From Malachius bipustulatus (Eukaryota > Arthropoda > Insecta > Coleoptera > Melyridae), in NCBI GenBank assembly GCA_910589415.1, contig OU342639.1, positions 13,400,268 to 13,464,267 of the forward strand: a stretch of DNA of 64,000 nt. The letters are read 5' to 3'. Both the position numbers and the translations under genes were made by a program. The notes under the pieces were generated by a model, which did not search any database, was not told the DNA's origin, and saw only the letters and a list, made by a program, of their open reading frames with translations. Position 1 is the stretch's first letter; each line of letters starts with the position of its first letter. Positions 10,668 to 22,200 of the stretch are shown one piece after another.

Positions 10668-11856
10668 TTTTATTTAAAAAATAATGACACTGCATACTGT
10701 TGGCTATGTGCTCAGTAGGTACCTTTCCTGTCACCTTCTTATTAATATTAGTGCAGTTATTACAACACAGACTGTCTACATGACAGTCCTTCCCTTCGTG
10801 AGGTCCAGAGCACCTAGGACAAATTACAGTTTTAGCTAAGCAATCCTTTTTATAATGACCCACTTTACAACACTTAAAGCACTTTACCAGACTAAAATGT
10901 TCCTTAACATAACACTTGGACCATCCAATGAACAGGCTACCTCTTCCAATTACCTCCAGAAAAACTCTCGGCTTTGCTTCAAGTACAACATTATATGTAT
11001 CCCTGAATCTAATTTTAGTAACATATTTAATTTCCCCGGCATATTGTCTCATGTTATTAGACAAGAGCAGTTTGTCTAAGAACTCCGCATCTTCCGCCGA
11101 CTCAGCATCAACACCATACACCATCAGACGAGGACTAAGTTTTCGAGGTACAAACACCCTGTATGCATGACCCATGTCACCCTGTAGTTTCTGCTTCAGC
11201 CTCTCACGAGATGCATCATCAGAGCAATTAACCAAAATTCCATTTTTTGTCATCTTTGTACCTATAATCTGTGCATTTATATCAGATGGATTTACCTTAG
11301 ATTTGACATCTTTTGCAAGCTCAAAGTTTCCAATGTTTTGACCCGCTGACTCGATCAATAAAACAGACGAACTCTTGTTTACTTTCACAGCTGATGAATA
11401 AGTTTTTCCTACGGAATTTTTATCAATTATTGGCGTGAACTTATCTCGTTCGTTGATTAGCGATCCATCCGATGAATGTACATGGCATTTTAATAATTTA
11501 TTTAAATATTCGAGTTCTGTTACATATTTTGTAACAATTTCCCTTTCTCGCTTCAAACACTCAATCTCCTTCAATAGTATGTTATAAGGGACCCTCGAAT
11601 CATCATTACCTGATTCTAGCGGATCTTGACCGTGTCCCGGCCCCGGGTCCATCTGACAACTTCGGCAAAGAAAGGTTTCCCTGTCCAGTTTAACAACTCG
11701 TGAAACCGCATCAAAACACTTCACATGAATTACAGCCTCACATAACTGATTACAACACCTTACATCACTTGATGAAGTGAATTTACTGCACATTTTGCAC
11801 TTTTTATCGACACTTTTAGCAGAGCCTTCAGACTCCGATCCGCCTGACGGCTGCAT
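10633..11856 (-). CDS. Non-LTR retrotransposon ORF1: Gag-like nucleic-acid-binding protein
   Basis: A 407-aa protein starting at ATG 11856. Residues 20-67 form a PHD-like finger (Cys20, Cys23, Cys34/35, Cys39, His44, Cys47, Cys64, Cys67). Residues about 95-125 are charged and Leu-rich (KEIECLKREREIVTKYVTEL), predicted coiled coil. Near residue 320 are CCHC zinc knuckles (CFKCCKVGHYKKDC, then CPRCSGPHEGKDC), followed by a further Cys cluster (CCNNC). This PHD plus knuckle arrangement is known in ORF1 of CR1-like and related non-LTR clades, where it packages the element RNA into a ribonucleoprotein. The stop codon lies 35 bases inside the start of ORF2. The frame is intact. Confidence 0.88.
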   Translation of the reverse strand: MQPSGGSESEGSAKSVDKKCKMCSKFTSSSDVRCCNQLCEAVIHVKCFDAVSRVVKLDRETFLCRSCQMDPGPGHGQDPLESGNDDSRVPYNILLKEIECLKREREIVTKYVTELEYLNKLLKCHVHSSDGSLINERDKFTPIIDKNSVGKTYSSAVKVNKSSSVLLIESAGQNIGNFELAKDVKSKVNPSDINAQIIGTKMTKNGILVNCSDDASRERLKQKLQGDMGHAYRVFVPRKLSPRLMVYGVDAESAEDAEFLDKLLLSNNMRQYAGEIKYVTKIRFRDTYNVVLEAKPRVFLEVIGRGSLFIGWSKCYVKEHFSLVKCFKCCKVGHYKKDCLAKTVICPRCSGPHEGKDCHVDSLCCNNCTNINKKVTGKVPTEHIANSMQCHYFLNKIEALKSRIQYE

Positions 11857-12171
11857 GATCGTATCTCTCCTATCGTATATAACAACATCGGAACGCCACT
11901 GTGTAGAATTTCTGGGTTAATTTGGTTTATAACAATTGATAGTTATGACGGTACGCAAAGATCGATCCATTAAACAAAGACTATCCGCGACTTCGCGTTA
12001 TTAATAATAATGATATAAAGTGTCGTGCAACGGCTATGGACTCATTGCATTTTCTTTTTGATTTTAATGTCTTATGTATTTGAAAAAATTCCTTAATAAC
12101 AATCTCTACATAATTTGACAATACGTTTGAGTTCGTTGTTAAAATAAGGAAACAAAGAAATAAAAAATTTA

Positions 12172-12606
12172 TCTACTCACTTATATGAAAGTTATCTATA
12201 ACAAAACAACTTACATAACCTGAAAGTTAGCCTTTTGCACATACCTGCTGTGTAATGAGAATCAAAACAGTGTTGTAATTTTTGTATTACAACACGATGG
12301 TCTTATAAATCACAGAGTTAAAACTCAAAAGTAGGTGTACCTACTTGATATGTCGAATAATGAAAAGTTAATCTCACGAGGGAATATGACGTGTAAAATT
12401 CACAAACCTGTTATTATCAAAATGAGTGGCACACAATATTATGTATTTGTTTAATAATTTATTTGCTTGATAATAACATTGCTTGATAGTTGCTGAAATT
12501 TAACAAAATTCCAAATAGAAATATGTATATAATAATTCAATAATATTTTTGATTTATTATTTATTTATGTTGACAGACGATGTTATTATCATTGACGTTT
12601 ATTGTT
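12172..12606 (+). repeat. Dispersed repeat D, copy 1 (about 435 bp)
   Basis: Matches 60082-60540 in the same orientation from TCTACTC.CTTATATGAAAG to ATTGACGTTTATTGTT, with scattered substitutions and indels. A 10-bp perfect hairpin, GTGTTGTAAT then ATTACAACAC (12270-12295), is conserved in both copies although the loop differs. No coding frame and no tRNA-like head were seen. Likely a SINE or MITE-like family of unknown class. Confidence 0.75.
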
Positions 12607-12974
12607 AATCTGAAACATTTGAATAGAAAACATTATGAAAGACTTTAACAACATACCTAAGTAAAAAAAAATTAAATTAAACAAAACACAAATATTATTG
12701 GTGCGTTTATCGAATTTCATTAAATTCTCCCAAGGAAGTTTCAATTCAGTTCAGCCGTGTGCCGTCCAAACTCACAAAAACCTACGCCCTAGAGAAATTA
12801 ATGTAAAAATTATGACCAAGCAGCAATTTATGAATTATCCAATGAACCCTAAAAAATCAAACAATAACCTGAAACATTAAAAATTGGCAAATTGGCCTCT
12901 TGAGCGAGATTCGAACCCCGATCTGCTGTCTGAAAAGTACCACGCGTAGTTGTCTGTTCGATGAGGATGACATA

Positions 12975-13804
12975 CAGGGTGAGGCGCAAGAACATGTATG
13001 ATCAATTTCGACGAGATGAATATTTACAACCTCATACCACTTCCGATTATAGGTGCCGGAAGTAGCCATCAACTTTTTATTTTAAATGGGATACCCTGTA
13101 TATTATTATACATTTTCCGATTATAGGAAAAAATTAACAAAAACTTAGTTTATAATTCAAATTTATGACCAGTGATTTATGAGTTATAAATATATAAACA
13201 AATGAGAATCGAAATTTTCGATTTTCAAAGCAGCGTACATTGAAAACGGGTCAATGATCGGAAAACGGTTCTCACATGTCCCTATCTTAACTTTGCATAT
13301 AGATACTATTATGGTACAGATATATCTGGAATATTTGAAATCTCCGATTTTTCAACACTTTTTATAGAGATTTTATCCACACAAAAGGATACCCCATGTG
13401 AAAAGTTGAGATAGCGACATGTAAGCCGTTTTCCGATATCTTGACCCGTTTTTATTAATGTCTGCCTACTTTGAAAATGGGAAAATGTGATTTTTATTTC
13501 TTTATAATTCATAAATCAATCGTTTAAATCGTTTAAATCAATCATAAATCACACATTTTGACTATAAACACCATTTTTATTTAAAAAAATTTGTATATAA
13601 TCTGAAAATATAATAATAAACAGGTGTCCCATTTAAAATAAGAAAGTTGATGGCAACTTCCGGTGTAACCGGAATTGTGGGGTTGTAAATATTTTAGTTC
13701 ACCTCGTCGAAATTGAAATCATACCTGTAGAAATGTTCACACTTCTAGTTCAGTCACTGGCTCGTTTATGAAAACCCTAAATAAGGTTCTCGCGCCTCAC
13801 CCTG
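12975..13804. mobile_element. Foldback element, CAGGGTGAGGCGC termini, TA-flanked
   Basis: The terminal inverted repeat CAGGGTGAGGCGC is perfect at both ends and flanked by TA on each side (12973-12974 and 13805-13806). The arms run inward through AATTTCGACGAG.TGAA, ATATTTACAACC and GCCATCAACTTT.TTATTTTAAATGGG for well over 100 bp. The right arm has an insertion near GAGCCAGTGACTG. The core is itself palindromic (GACATGTAAGCCGTTTTC against AAAACGGTTCTCACATGTC). No transposase was found. Confidence 0.75.
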
Positions 13805-13806
13805 TA

Positions 13807-15634
13807 ATATCGATATGAGCTGAACTTGCGAAAATACAAATTAAAAAATTATTTTACAAATTCTTTCAAACCTTTTAAAATTCTTTCAAAAATTTGTTTC
13901 TGCCTGCAAAGAGAAAACAGTTTTCGAGAAAAAAAGTTGTCGAGAGGCTGTTTTCTACCACTTGGAATCTGAATGTTGAAAAATCCTAATTTATTGAGCG
14001 CCTAGACGGTAAAAGGAATCTGCGTATACCATAATGAAGCTTTCCGTGTCAAGTGGTTTGGTCTGGAGCATGATAGGTGAGTCAGTCACCCGAGAACGAT
14101 TTTATATGTAATATTTCATGCATTAGTTTTGCACAATACTTGGTAGCATTTACACCTATTTCTAATTTCATTTAGCATCGGTTCATTCAAAAAGGTCAAG
14201 ATGTTCGTTTCAAAGAATATAGATTTTGTTTTAAATAACTTGAAAAAGGGATGCTCGATATTTTGCCGTGTATTTAGCTTTTTTAAGCAACTTTTTAGCT
14301 CGAATATGAACGGAATTGATAATAATAATTGTGACTTGAGCTAGATCAGGATGTAAATGGAAAATGAAGAAATAGAGTACAAGCACAGATCACAAAAATC
14401 GGCCACAAAGTTGATATAGTACTCCATACCCTCTTAAATGAAGCCGGGATTTTTGAAACTACTTTTATGAACGAAATAAGAAAAGCTAGATCGAAGATAT
14501 CGCAAAAGATTGAAAGAGATTGAGGAGGAATTGAATCTAACTGTTGTTAATGAAATTTTAAAATAATTTAGAACATCGGAGCGAAACGAATTGGTAATTT
14601 ACCATTTTAATCGATATTTTATGAAGAGGGAAACATGTTTTTAAATGGATCTCCTACTCCTTGGTACATCTAAATTTTCTGATGTTCAAAATTATCATTT
14701 AAATTGAATATAATACTTTTATTAGTCCATTAGCTTTATTCGTCACTAGTTTAATAATCGTAAAACTCTTCGAGTGCATGCTGACAAACCAGAGGCCGGG
14801 TTGTAATAATTAAGCCGTTTTATTAATCACAAAGTGTACCTTAAAATAGTTCTCTTGCTCGAATATATCTATATAGTTCCTTAATTAATAAATGGAAAGA
14901 GAACATTTCTCGGTATTTTCATTTTAATACAGTATGTAAAATGAGGTGTACTCCGACGGGATAAAATTTCTTTTACATTTCATGTCCATCTATTTCATTT
15001 CATGGTGCTTGAAAATAATTAAGGCCAGTCACCTTCAACGTAAAGCAACCTGAACGGAACATCCACAATGTTAGTGTTATCATGAAAATGTTCCTGACCT
15101 GTTTGAAGTATAACCAACCACATGTCTCGCTCGGTCTGAGAATTGATTTATGGATTTCATTGGGTTTTTAGAAGACTGTTGAGACACGAATGTTACCAGC
15201 ACAGAAGCCAAGTAATTAATTAGTGACTGTTGTCTAGAAAGAGCTCTCGCATGTCTGTTTGTGTGTGTTTACATAGCGATATCCCTTTCATGCTCCTACA
15301 CATAATCGGTGGGATCTGTCGGTGGAAAAAGCCCCTCTTACTTATCAAAATCTTATCGTCCTCTAATGGATCCCGAGGGCAGAATAAAGTGATTATATGC
15401 CAAGTAAAGTAAATAAAAACTAATTTATTGCCATTATGGAAGATACCGCTCGATGTTTAATGTCAAGTGGTGCCAAGTGAAAAGACACACACTTGATTAC
15501 ACTTGAGTTTGAACAAGTGTATCCACTACTTGTAACTCAACAAGTCATACATTTTATATTAGCCATTCCCATTATTTAGGCGCACATCTCATCAGGCTTT
15601 GTTTATTAAAAAAATCACTCCATATCTATATCTG
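13807..15634. other. Intergenic sequence
   Basis: No recognisable gene, RNA or repeat. A 60-codon frame at 15230-15412 has no motif and is not considered real. Confidence 0.4.
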
Positions 15635-16478
15635 TAGAGAGGGTTCCTAAAATCTGTCTCCTATCAATATGGACAACTTTCTTATTTTGCCAAATACAGA
15701 ATCGGTTAAATGGGCAAAGTTGGTCACAATTTGTTAAGAATCGTGAACTAAATTTTTGAAAAATCAGACATTACTGAAATATGCTAGAAAACTGAAAAAT
15801 TGAAAATTCTTATATTATTTTTTTTATTGTTGAAAATTGATTGATGTTTTTTTACATACCCCCATACATGTTGGTTTTTAATGTCATTGGACAATAAAAA
15901 AAAATCATAAAAACCAAACATTAATAACATTGAAAAAAAATTCAAAAATTTTATTCTTTTTTTTTCGAAAAAAGTTTTTTTCCCCAAGTATAAGTATACG
16001 TTAATTTAATATGAAGTTATTTGACTTGCCTTATGATTTTTTAATTTTTATATTTTATTCGGTATGAAAAGCTGTCTTTTTTCGAAAAAAGAAGAGTAAA
16101 ATTTTTGAATTTTTTTAAATGTTATTAATGTTTGGTTTCCATGATTTTTTTATTGCCAATAAAACATGAAAAACCAATACGGCGGTCAAAAGAAAAACAC
16201 AACTTGATTATGAAAATTCTGGGATCTAGTTGAATCTGAAAATTTTTTAAATGTCAAGTGGTAGCTTTTCACGACTTGTAAATCTACGAAAAATCATCAA
16301 TTAATTTTTAAACAATAAAAAAGATATGGCTGAAATAGGAAATTTCAATTTTTCTGTTTTTTCAGCATATTTCAGTAATGGCTGAATTTTTCAAAAATTT
16401 AGCTCCTGAATTTTTTCATCAGCATCAAATTGTGCCCAACTTTGCCCATATTAGGAGATAGATTTTGAGAGACCTGTA
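15635..16478. mobile_element. Foldback element of the GGTTAAAT family
   Basis: The left arm (about 15638-15870; AAATCTGTCTCCTAT, GGGCAAAGTTGG, TTTTTGAAAAATCAG) is mirrored by the right arm (about 16250-16470; CCAACTTTGCCCATATTAGG, AGATAGATTTTGAGAG). The ends lie next to TA. A central near-palindrome surrounds GACAATAAAAAAAAATCATA and ATGATTTTTTTATTGCC. Sequence related to its arms recurs at 16540-16690, 17820-17930, 29520-29650 and 54750-56000, so this is a high-copy family. Confidence 0.55.
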
Positions 16479-17990
16479 TAGGGTGTCTGTTTTTCGAGCT
16501 TAAGCATGGGGATCTTGAGAGATAAGTCGGTTAAATTTAGTTTTAAATAAAAATTTTAATAAATAATAGTTGTAATAAAAAGTTTTGGGGCAAAGCTGCA
16601 ATATTTTAATTTTATCAAGGATCTGAAAAAAAATTAGGAAAACTTCGGGCCTTGCTGCAATATCCTGAAAAATCCAGATTTTTTATTTTACCCATATCTT
16701 TTTTACTAACCTATTGAAAATAATTTTTTTTTTCGTCAAGTCGTCAAGAGTTATCCATCTGACATATCAAAGATTTTCAAAGTCGACTTGATCTCACAGT
16801 TCAATTAGTCAACTCTTGTTTTTTTTTTATGACCGCCATATTTTTTCAAATTATTCGGTATAAAAACTTGATGAAACAAAAAATTAATCACATGCAAAAA
16901 ACAATTTTGTTTTAATTTTAATATACAGGATGATTCAAAATTCAGTGCAAAGATTTTAAGGGCGTATTTACCAGTCAAAAATAAGAAGAAAAAAAACATA
17001 TAATCGTATGTCCTAACTTGCTTCATTTTCTAGATACAGGGTGTAAAATTTTGAAAGAAAAATCGATTTTTTTATTAATTACCCAAAAACCTTTCAGCCG
17101 ATTTAAATAAAATTTGGTAGGCTTATTTGTCGTTATAAGGAACTTCCTTTGATGGGAATAACATAAATTTATTAATTTCAGTGGCGTTCAGGGGGCTACC
17201 TACTTGAAACTTATAGGTAAAATTATGGTACGCCACTGCTCTTTTGACAATTTATATTTTTCTTTTAGATTAAGCGGTCAATAATGTAACTTTCTTGCCT
17301 CGTGAGCTTTACTGGTATCTAGCTTTGTTTCCAAGAAAAAAATCAAAATCTGTGCCAGGCCCTATTAAAACAAGTAATAAATTCCGATCGATTATTGAGA
17401 TTCATTATTTTTAAAATTTTACTTAGCCTATAGATAACAAATGCATGGAAAAGCAGATTTTCATAGCAGATGCTGGAAATGGCTGCCTCGATTTAATTAT
17501 AATGAATTAAATATTAAATTAAATATAAAAATTTCTCAATTTTTGAGAAATAGATAAAAATCGATTTTTTTTTGAAATTTTACCCCCTGTATCTTACGAA
17601 AAATATGAAAAAAACTTCTTATTTTTGACTGGTAAATACGCCCTCAAAATCTTTGCACTGAATTTTGAATTACCCTGTATATTTTTTTTTTAAGAGACAA
17701 CTTGACACTGAATATCATAGAAAAATTAAAAAAAAAACAAAAGGCAAATAGTATGACTTCATATTGACGTAATTCGGTGAAAACGTTTTTTTTTTTAAGA
17801 ATAAAATTAAAAAAGATGGCAAAAATAGAAAAATTCAATTTTTCAGTTTTTTCAGGATATTTCAGCAACTAATAATATTTTTTCAGATTCTTGATGAAGT
17901 AATATGTAACTTTGCCCCAATTTAACCGACTTTATATTTCTCAAGGTAACCGAGATCCAAATGCTCAAGCTCGAAAAAAGGATACCCTGA
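16478..17990. mobile_element. Foldback element abutting the previous one and hosting an insertion
   Basis: The left end AGGGTGTCTGTTTTTCGAGC and right end GCTCGAAAAAAGGATACCCT are inverted. Arms continue through GGATCT.GAGA and AAGTCGGTTAAATT (16478-16545 against 17918-17990). It starts directly at the TATA that closes the preceding foldback. Its interior is interrupted by the TA-flanked element at 16926-17677. Confidence 0.55.
16926..17677. mobile_element. Nested foldback, CAGGATGATTCAAAATTCAG termini
   Basis: Terminal inverted repeat CAGG.TGATTCAAAATTCAG followed by TGCAAAGATTTT.AGGGCG, flanked by TA on both sides (16924-16925 and 17678-17679). The arms continue through GTATTTACCAGTCAAAAATA and on to a second inner CAGGGTGTAAAATTT end. 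At the centre is a 60-bp CAGTGGCG to CGCCACTG mini-palindrome (17179-17238). Confidence 0.7.
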
Positions 17991-20900
17991 GGAGTGGCAC
18001 GAGATGGAATGAAATGGTGGCGAAAATGAAAAAGCTCACGTTTCCCCGTATGCTACGTTTTTACACTGCAGTGCTTGTGTTGGTAAAAAAAAAACAACCC
18101 CTAATATTTTTAATTTTAAGAGGAATTGAGAGAATCAGTGGATTCTATAATAGTCCTTGATATAGACCGCGTTCCACTTTTAGATTAGAACCAAAACTCT
18201 ATTATTATTCTATTTTTAGCTGTGATGATTAGTTTTTTTTTTCATGCAGTCTTGTATAAATGTTCAATATTTGCAACCGTAAAGCATATTCGTGACGTGA
18301 TGACCTCATCAATCTATCGATATGTATCACTTGAAGTATTAAGTATGTAGTATATTTTATGAGATTGGATTTTTCAATAAAATTTCCAAGTAAATTTTTA
18401 ATATGCTTAGGTACGTACTTGACGGTTTTGTATGTACTCGTATTGCAAGCAGTTCCAATAAATATAGAAAGTCGATAAGTCGAAAGGGATGGCGATTCAA
18501 CTGTATGAGGTTTGGTGTCCGCGCAGCTTTACGCCATGAAGGAATTAAGTGCCTGGAATAGATTAATTTAATTTTTATATTACCATGTTTTCTGGGTGAT
18601 CTGATTAGAAATTGTGTGTCGGGACTTTCGCTTCAACTGCAAAGTCTTTCTTATTTTTAGATTTCAATGAGATATTTGAATTTTGCAGATTATCCATATT
18701 AGAGAGGAAATAGTAAGCTGCTATAACTGAAAGACGGTAGATTGAAGATCTTTTCAATAGATATATAGATACCGCAAACAGAAGAGATATGACTAGCGGT
18801 TTAAATGTCTTCACTTATGCTAAGTCACTTTGGATTATGTGGCAATGATATTATTCACGACTGATAAATCTACTGATGCACGATGAAACAGAAATCGAAG
18901 GTTACATTTTCACCATTCATTGATCTATCTTAATGCCGTTCGTTGAGTAAAGGAAATAAATAGGTAAATGATTTTAGGTAATAATTGACCATACTTATAA
19001 TTGATTGATTGATCCCTGGCACTCGTGCGCATCCACATTGACTGTTTCGTCACAGGATTGTTTGCGAGCAACAGGAAGATAGAATAATGATCAGTCCATG
19101 TCAGGTTCTAAGGTCAGGCTAGTAGAATTCGACTCCTCGATAATACTGGAACAAAATAATTACACTCCGAATATCTAGAGCCAATTCTCTTTTAAAGTAT
19201 CGCCTTATCAGCGCCAGCAAAGGGCCTTTCAACGACAATTTATGCGAATTGTTTCAGTCCCTTGTTCTACCCTTTCTCGTTCCAGCGAACCAAAACAGCT
19301 CGCCCAAATCCGGCCTGTTCTATTTTTGAAGATAGTGTTAGAATTATTGTCGCGTCCTGCAATATTTAACACACGGATGGTCCGACTCCGTTTCGGAAGA
19401 ATTTTTAACGTCCTTTTGTTATAAATAATTGAAGAGTTCTCGTTCTTTGTTTTTTTTTTTGTCCCATCAATTTATTATTTCAATCGAACGGGACGTCGGT
19501 AAGACGCATTTCGATCTCCGTAACTTACGAACTGGATCGGTCTTATTTTTAGAATCTATTAAATAAATATGCACGTCTTATTTTTTCTATCGAGAGAAAA
19601 TATTTACACAGAGGTCTGCAGAGCTGACGGTTTTATTTTTAGGTTTAATTTGAGTCGTTAGATTAAAACTGACTGTTGGCTAATTACTAGAAAGGTACGA
19701 ATTGTGTCATTTTAAATATATAAGTAAATGTCAAAAATTAATGCTGTTTCCATACTTGTTTAATTTTACCAAATTATTTAGAGAAGTGAAAGTGACATAG
19801 CTGCCTAATAACTTTTGATGACTTTAATTTTCAAGGGTAAATACTCTCAATGATACCTAGATTGGCATTTTATCAATAATAGATCATGGCTCGGATGCAT
19901 TTGTACAACTTCCCGTATACCGTATAACGACACCAGGGTTTGTTTGACATACATAGGTAATGCATACCTAGGAGCTTCAATATAAATAATTTTAATTAAA
20001 TATTACATCAGTATACAATTAATATGTGTGTGTACACTGGGATTCATTACACGTGTACATAAATAGCATATTTTATGTACCGAATAGTAATACTCATACG
20101 TGTCAAGAAATTGAATACATATGTCATGTCATTGTTATTATACATGACGGTTTTGAATTTTTACCTAATTTTTTTTTTAGATTTCACTTCTCTCCAGCTT
20201 TGCAGTGTAGTGACACTTTGATAGAATCGAGGATGTTTTTCAACCAACAAATAAGATTTCATAACAGTAGTATAGTATCATGGTAAAGTGCGGTAACATG
20301 TTACGTGATGTGGGTGATTTAATAACATCGGCGTTGATCGGAGATGTTTTCTTTGAATTTTATAGCGCCATCTAAGGCTGAAGCCTGGCGAATTCTTCTC
20401 GGAACATTGTTGCAACATTCGCCGTGTGATAAATCTCTAACAGTTAGAGCCGCTTTCGTGTTAATTGATTACAAAACACCGACAGGTTGATCAGGCTGCG
20501 AACACTTGGTATAAATAATCCCCCAGTATAAATAAATAGTTGCATAAACATCGGAATGTCAGGAACGTTCGCTGGAACTGTTATTGGTTCAATTGTGATC
20601 AATCCCAGTGATATATGACATTTCCTTACACAAGTTATTAATTGTTACAAAATACTTTACAATTTCGTTACACAATATTCCGTCCGCATTGGTTAGTAAT
20701 TATTTTTATATATGAGAAACAAATTTCGCAAAGTTTTGTTATACGAGCTTATATGAATTACAGTTACAACAATCTGTGGAAAACAAATGATCGTTATTTT
20801 CGGACAATCATGTCTAATCACCAACCGCACGATCATTATCGGTACTTTCATTTTTTTTCAATCGGGCATGTGTCAAATAATAAAATATGCCTCATTTACA

Positions 20901-21030
20901 TATAATTACAAGATTGCGTGCTTATATTACACAGTGTGATTAATATACTAGGTACGGTGTTGAGACTAAATCACTTATTGAGGACAATTAGTCTGTTAAA
21001 ATAATAGCAAAATTTTTAATACATACGTAT
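17991..21030. other. Intergenic sequence
   Basis: No gene recognised on either strand. Short frames of 60-90 codons (for example 18605-18814 minus and 20026-20286 plus) lack motifs. There are tracts rich in TAC-CTA steps. Conserved regulatory DNA cannot be judged without comparison to relatives. Confidence 0.4.
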
Positions 21031-21120
21031 ACAGGGTGTTTCAAAACATGTGTCGGAAAATGAAAGGTGTGATTCCCTGTGGGTTCGCAAAAGGAGCGTT
21101 TTCGAGGAAAAACCTTCCTT
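21031..21120 (+). repeat. Solitary foldback end, CAGGGTGTTTCAAA type
   Basis: ACAGGGTGTTTCAAA, then TGT.TCGGAAAAT.AAAGGTGT, matches 47065-47130 in the same orientation. No opposing inverted end was found nearby, so this is a broken or solo end of the family. Confidence 0.5.
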
Positions 21121-22200
21121 AAGGTTTCGTAAAAGTCTCAATGTCCTTAATTTTTTTTAGTTAGTAAGCTGATTGTGACGTTCTCGGACTTGCTGGGAAG
21201 TTCACTGGCTCGGACCTGTTAACGGATTTCTCGGGCCCATGATTTTTGTTAAGGGTTTACTCCTCCGGGAAAATATTCTCGCAAAAATGTTTCTCAATTA
21301 CCTGAGTCACACAGATGGTACGTTTATCATACCCTCGTCCCAATGTAGCTCAATGGAGAAACGGAAAACGCCAGGGGTCAGATGAGGTTATTTTATTACC
21401 AAAGGTATCGTGCTCGGAGAAGCGGGTTTTAACCGTTCCCCGAATGTTACCAGCACTTCCGTTGAGCGAAGATGTAGGCGAGTAAGTTCGTTGGTGCTGG
21501 TGACGGTGAAATTAATGAGAAGTTCATAAATATCAAAACTTATTTTTTTGACAAGTGATTAAATACATAAAATAATCGATGTCTACAGGGAATGAAAATG
21601 ATTTACCGGAAAAACAAAATTCACAAAAATTGATCAGTACGGCAGGTGACGATATGTTCTGTACGGCCTAGCTGAATTTGAGAATGAACGGTTATTGGAG
21701 AGTGAGAGAGCACACCGGTTCACGGTTAAACTACCTGAATTCTATTTAGGACCATTCCGGTCTCTGATTACATGTTACATTACCGGTTACATGTTCGGCG
21801 CGTCGAGGCTAGTGAGGACGCTCGGGATAGTTTTGGGGCTGATGGGAATGATGAGATGCCCTGTCTCCAGATACCCAGCCCCGAATTTCTAGACGCTATT
21901 GTCGCCTAGTAACCCCGGGAAGCAACGCGATCTTTCTATTCAGGAACTTCGGATTCATTGCGGGGAAAAGGGCTCGCCGGTGTCCAGCTTACCCAGCCCT
22001 GAAGTTCGAGACGCGACATGATCCTCGCATTTGTGACCTTCGAAGACGGCAACGGCGGTAGGTATGTAAGGATGGGAGTTAACAGTCTGGATAAAAGAGG
22101 ATGGAGCGGGGTTGTGATACGGTCAACCCTAGGACGAGTAACAATAATAAACACCTAACTGGATGCTTGTTGTCGGAGCGGCGGCGGAAATGAAAAGGGC
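21121..22200. other. GC-richer segment of unknown origin
   Basis: Between about 21174 and 22200 the sequence is clearly richer in G, C and CpG than its surroundings (for example GACGGCAACGGCGG and GGAGCGGCGGCGG). It begins TGTGACG and has AATAAA near 22147, so a decayed LTR is one possibility, but no matching CA end, target duplication or primer-binding site could be read. A host promoter or first exon is the alternative. Frames at 21695-21892 and 21936-22154 show no recognisable domain. Confidence 0.3.

Larger units (their letters stand above)
7514..11999 (-). mobile_element. Apparently full-length non-LTR retrotransposon (CR1/Jockey superfamily)
   Basis: Two long uninterrupted ORFs on the minus strand are followed by a 3' UTR (7552-7838) that ends in a (TTA)n tract at 7516-7551 rather than poly(A). 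A (TTA)n-type tail is known from I-like and some other non-LTR clades. The UTR contains a 16-base T run in transcript sense (7791-7806 on plus). The 5' boundary is uncertain: the 5' UTR starts beyond 11857, and I place the limit near a TTATTAATAATAAT stretch at 11998-12011 that resembles the 3' tail. No clean target-site duplication could be read because both ends abut TTA-rich sequence. Intact ORFs suggest recent insertion. Confidence 0.85.

Noticed and set aside
10855..11170. Plus-strand frames of 74 and 84 codons
   Set aside because: Antisense to the zinc-knuckle region of ORF1.
12895..12960. tRNA-like B-box GGGGTTCGAATCTCG on the minus strand
   Set aside because: No A-box, D-arm or acceptor stem could be drawn around it; at best a tRNA-derived relic.
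18299..18320. TGATGAGGTCATCACG on the minus strand as a second hammerhead core
   Set aside because: Lacks GAAA after the stem and the first core base does not fit.
21174..22165. Possible solo LTR (TGTGACG start, AATAAA near the end)
   Set aside because: No CA end, no target-site duplication and no primer-binding site could be found, so it is listed only as a GC-rich segment.
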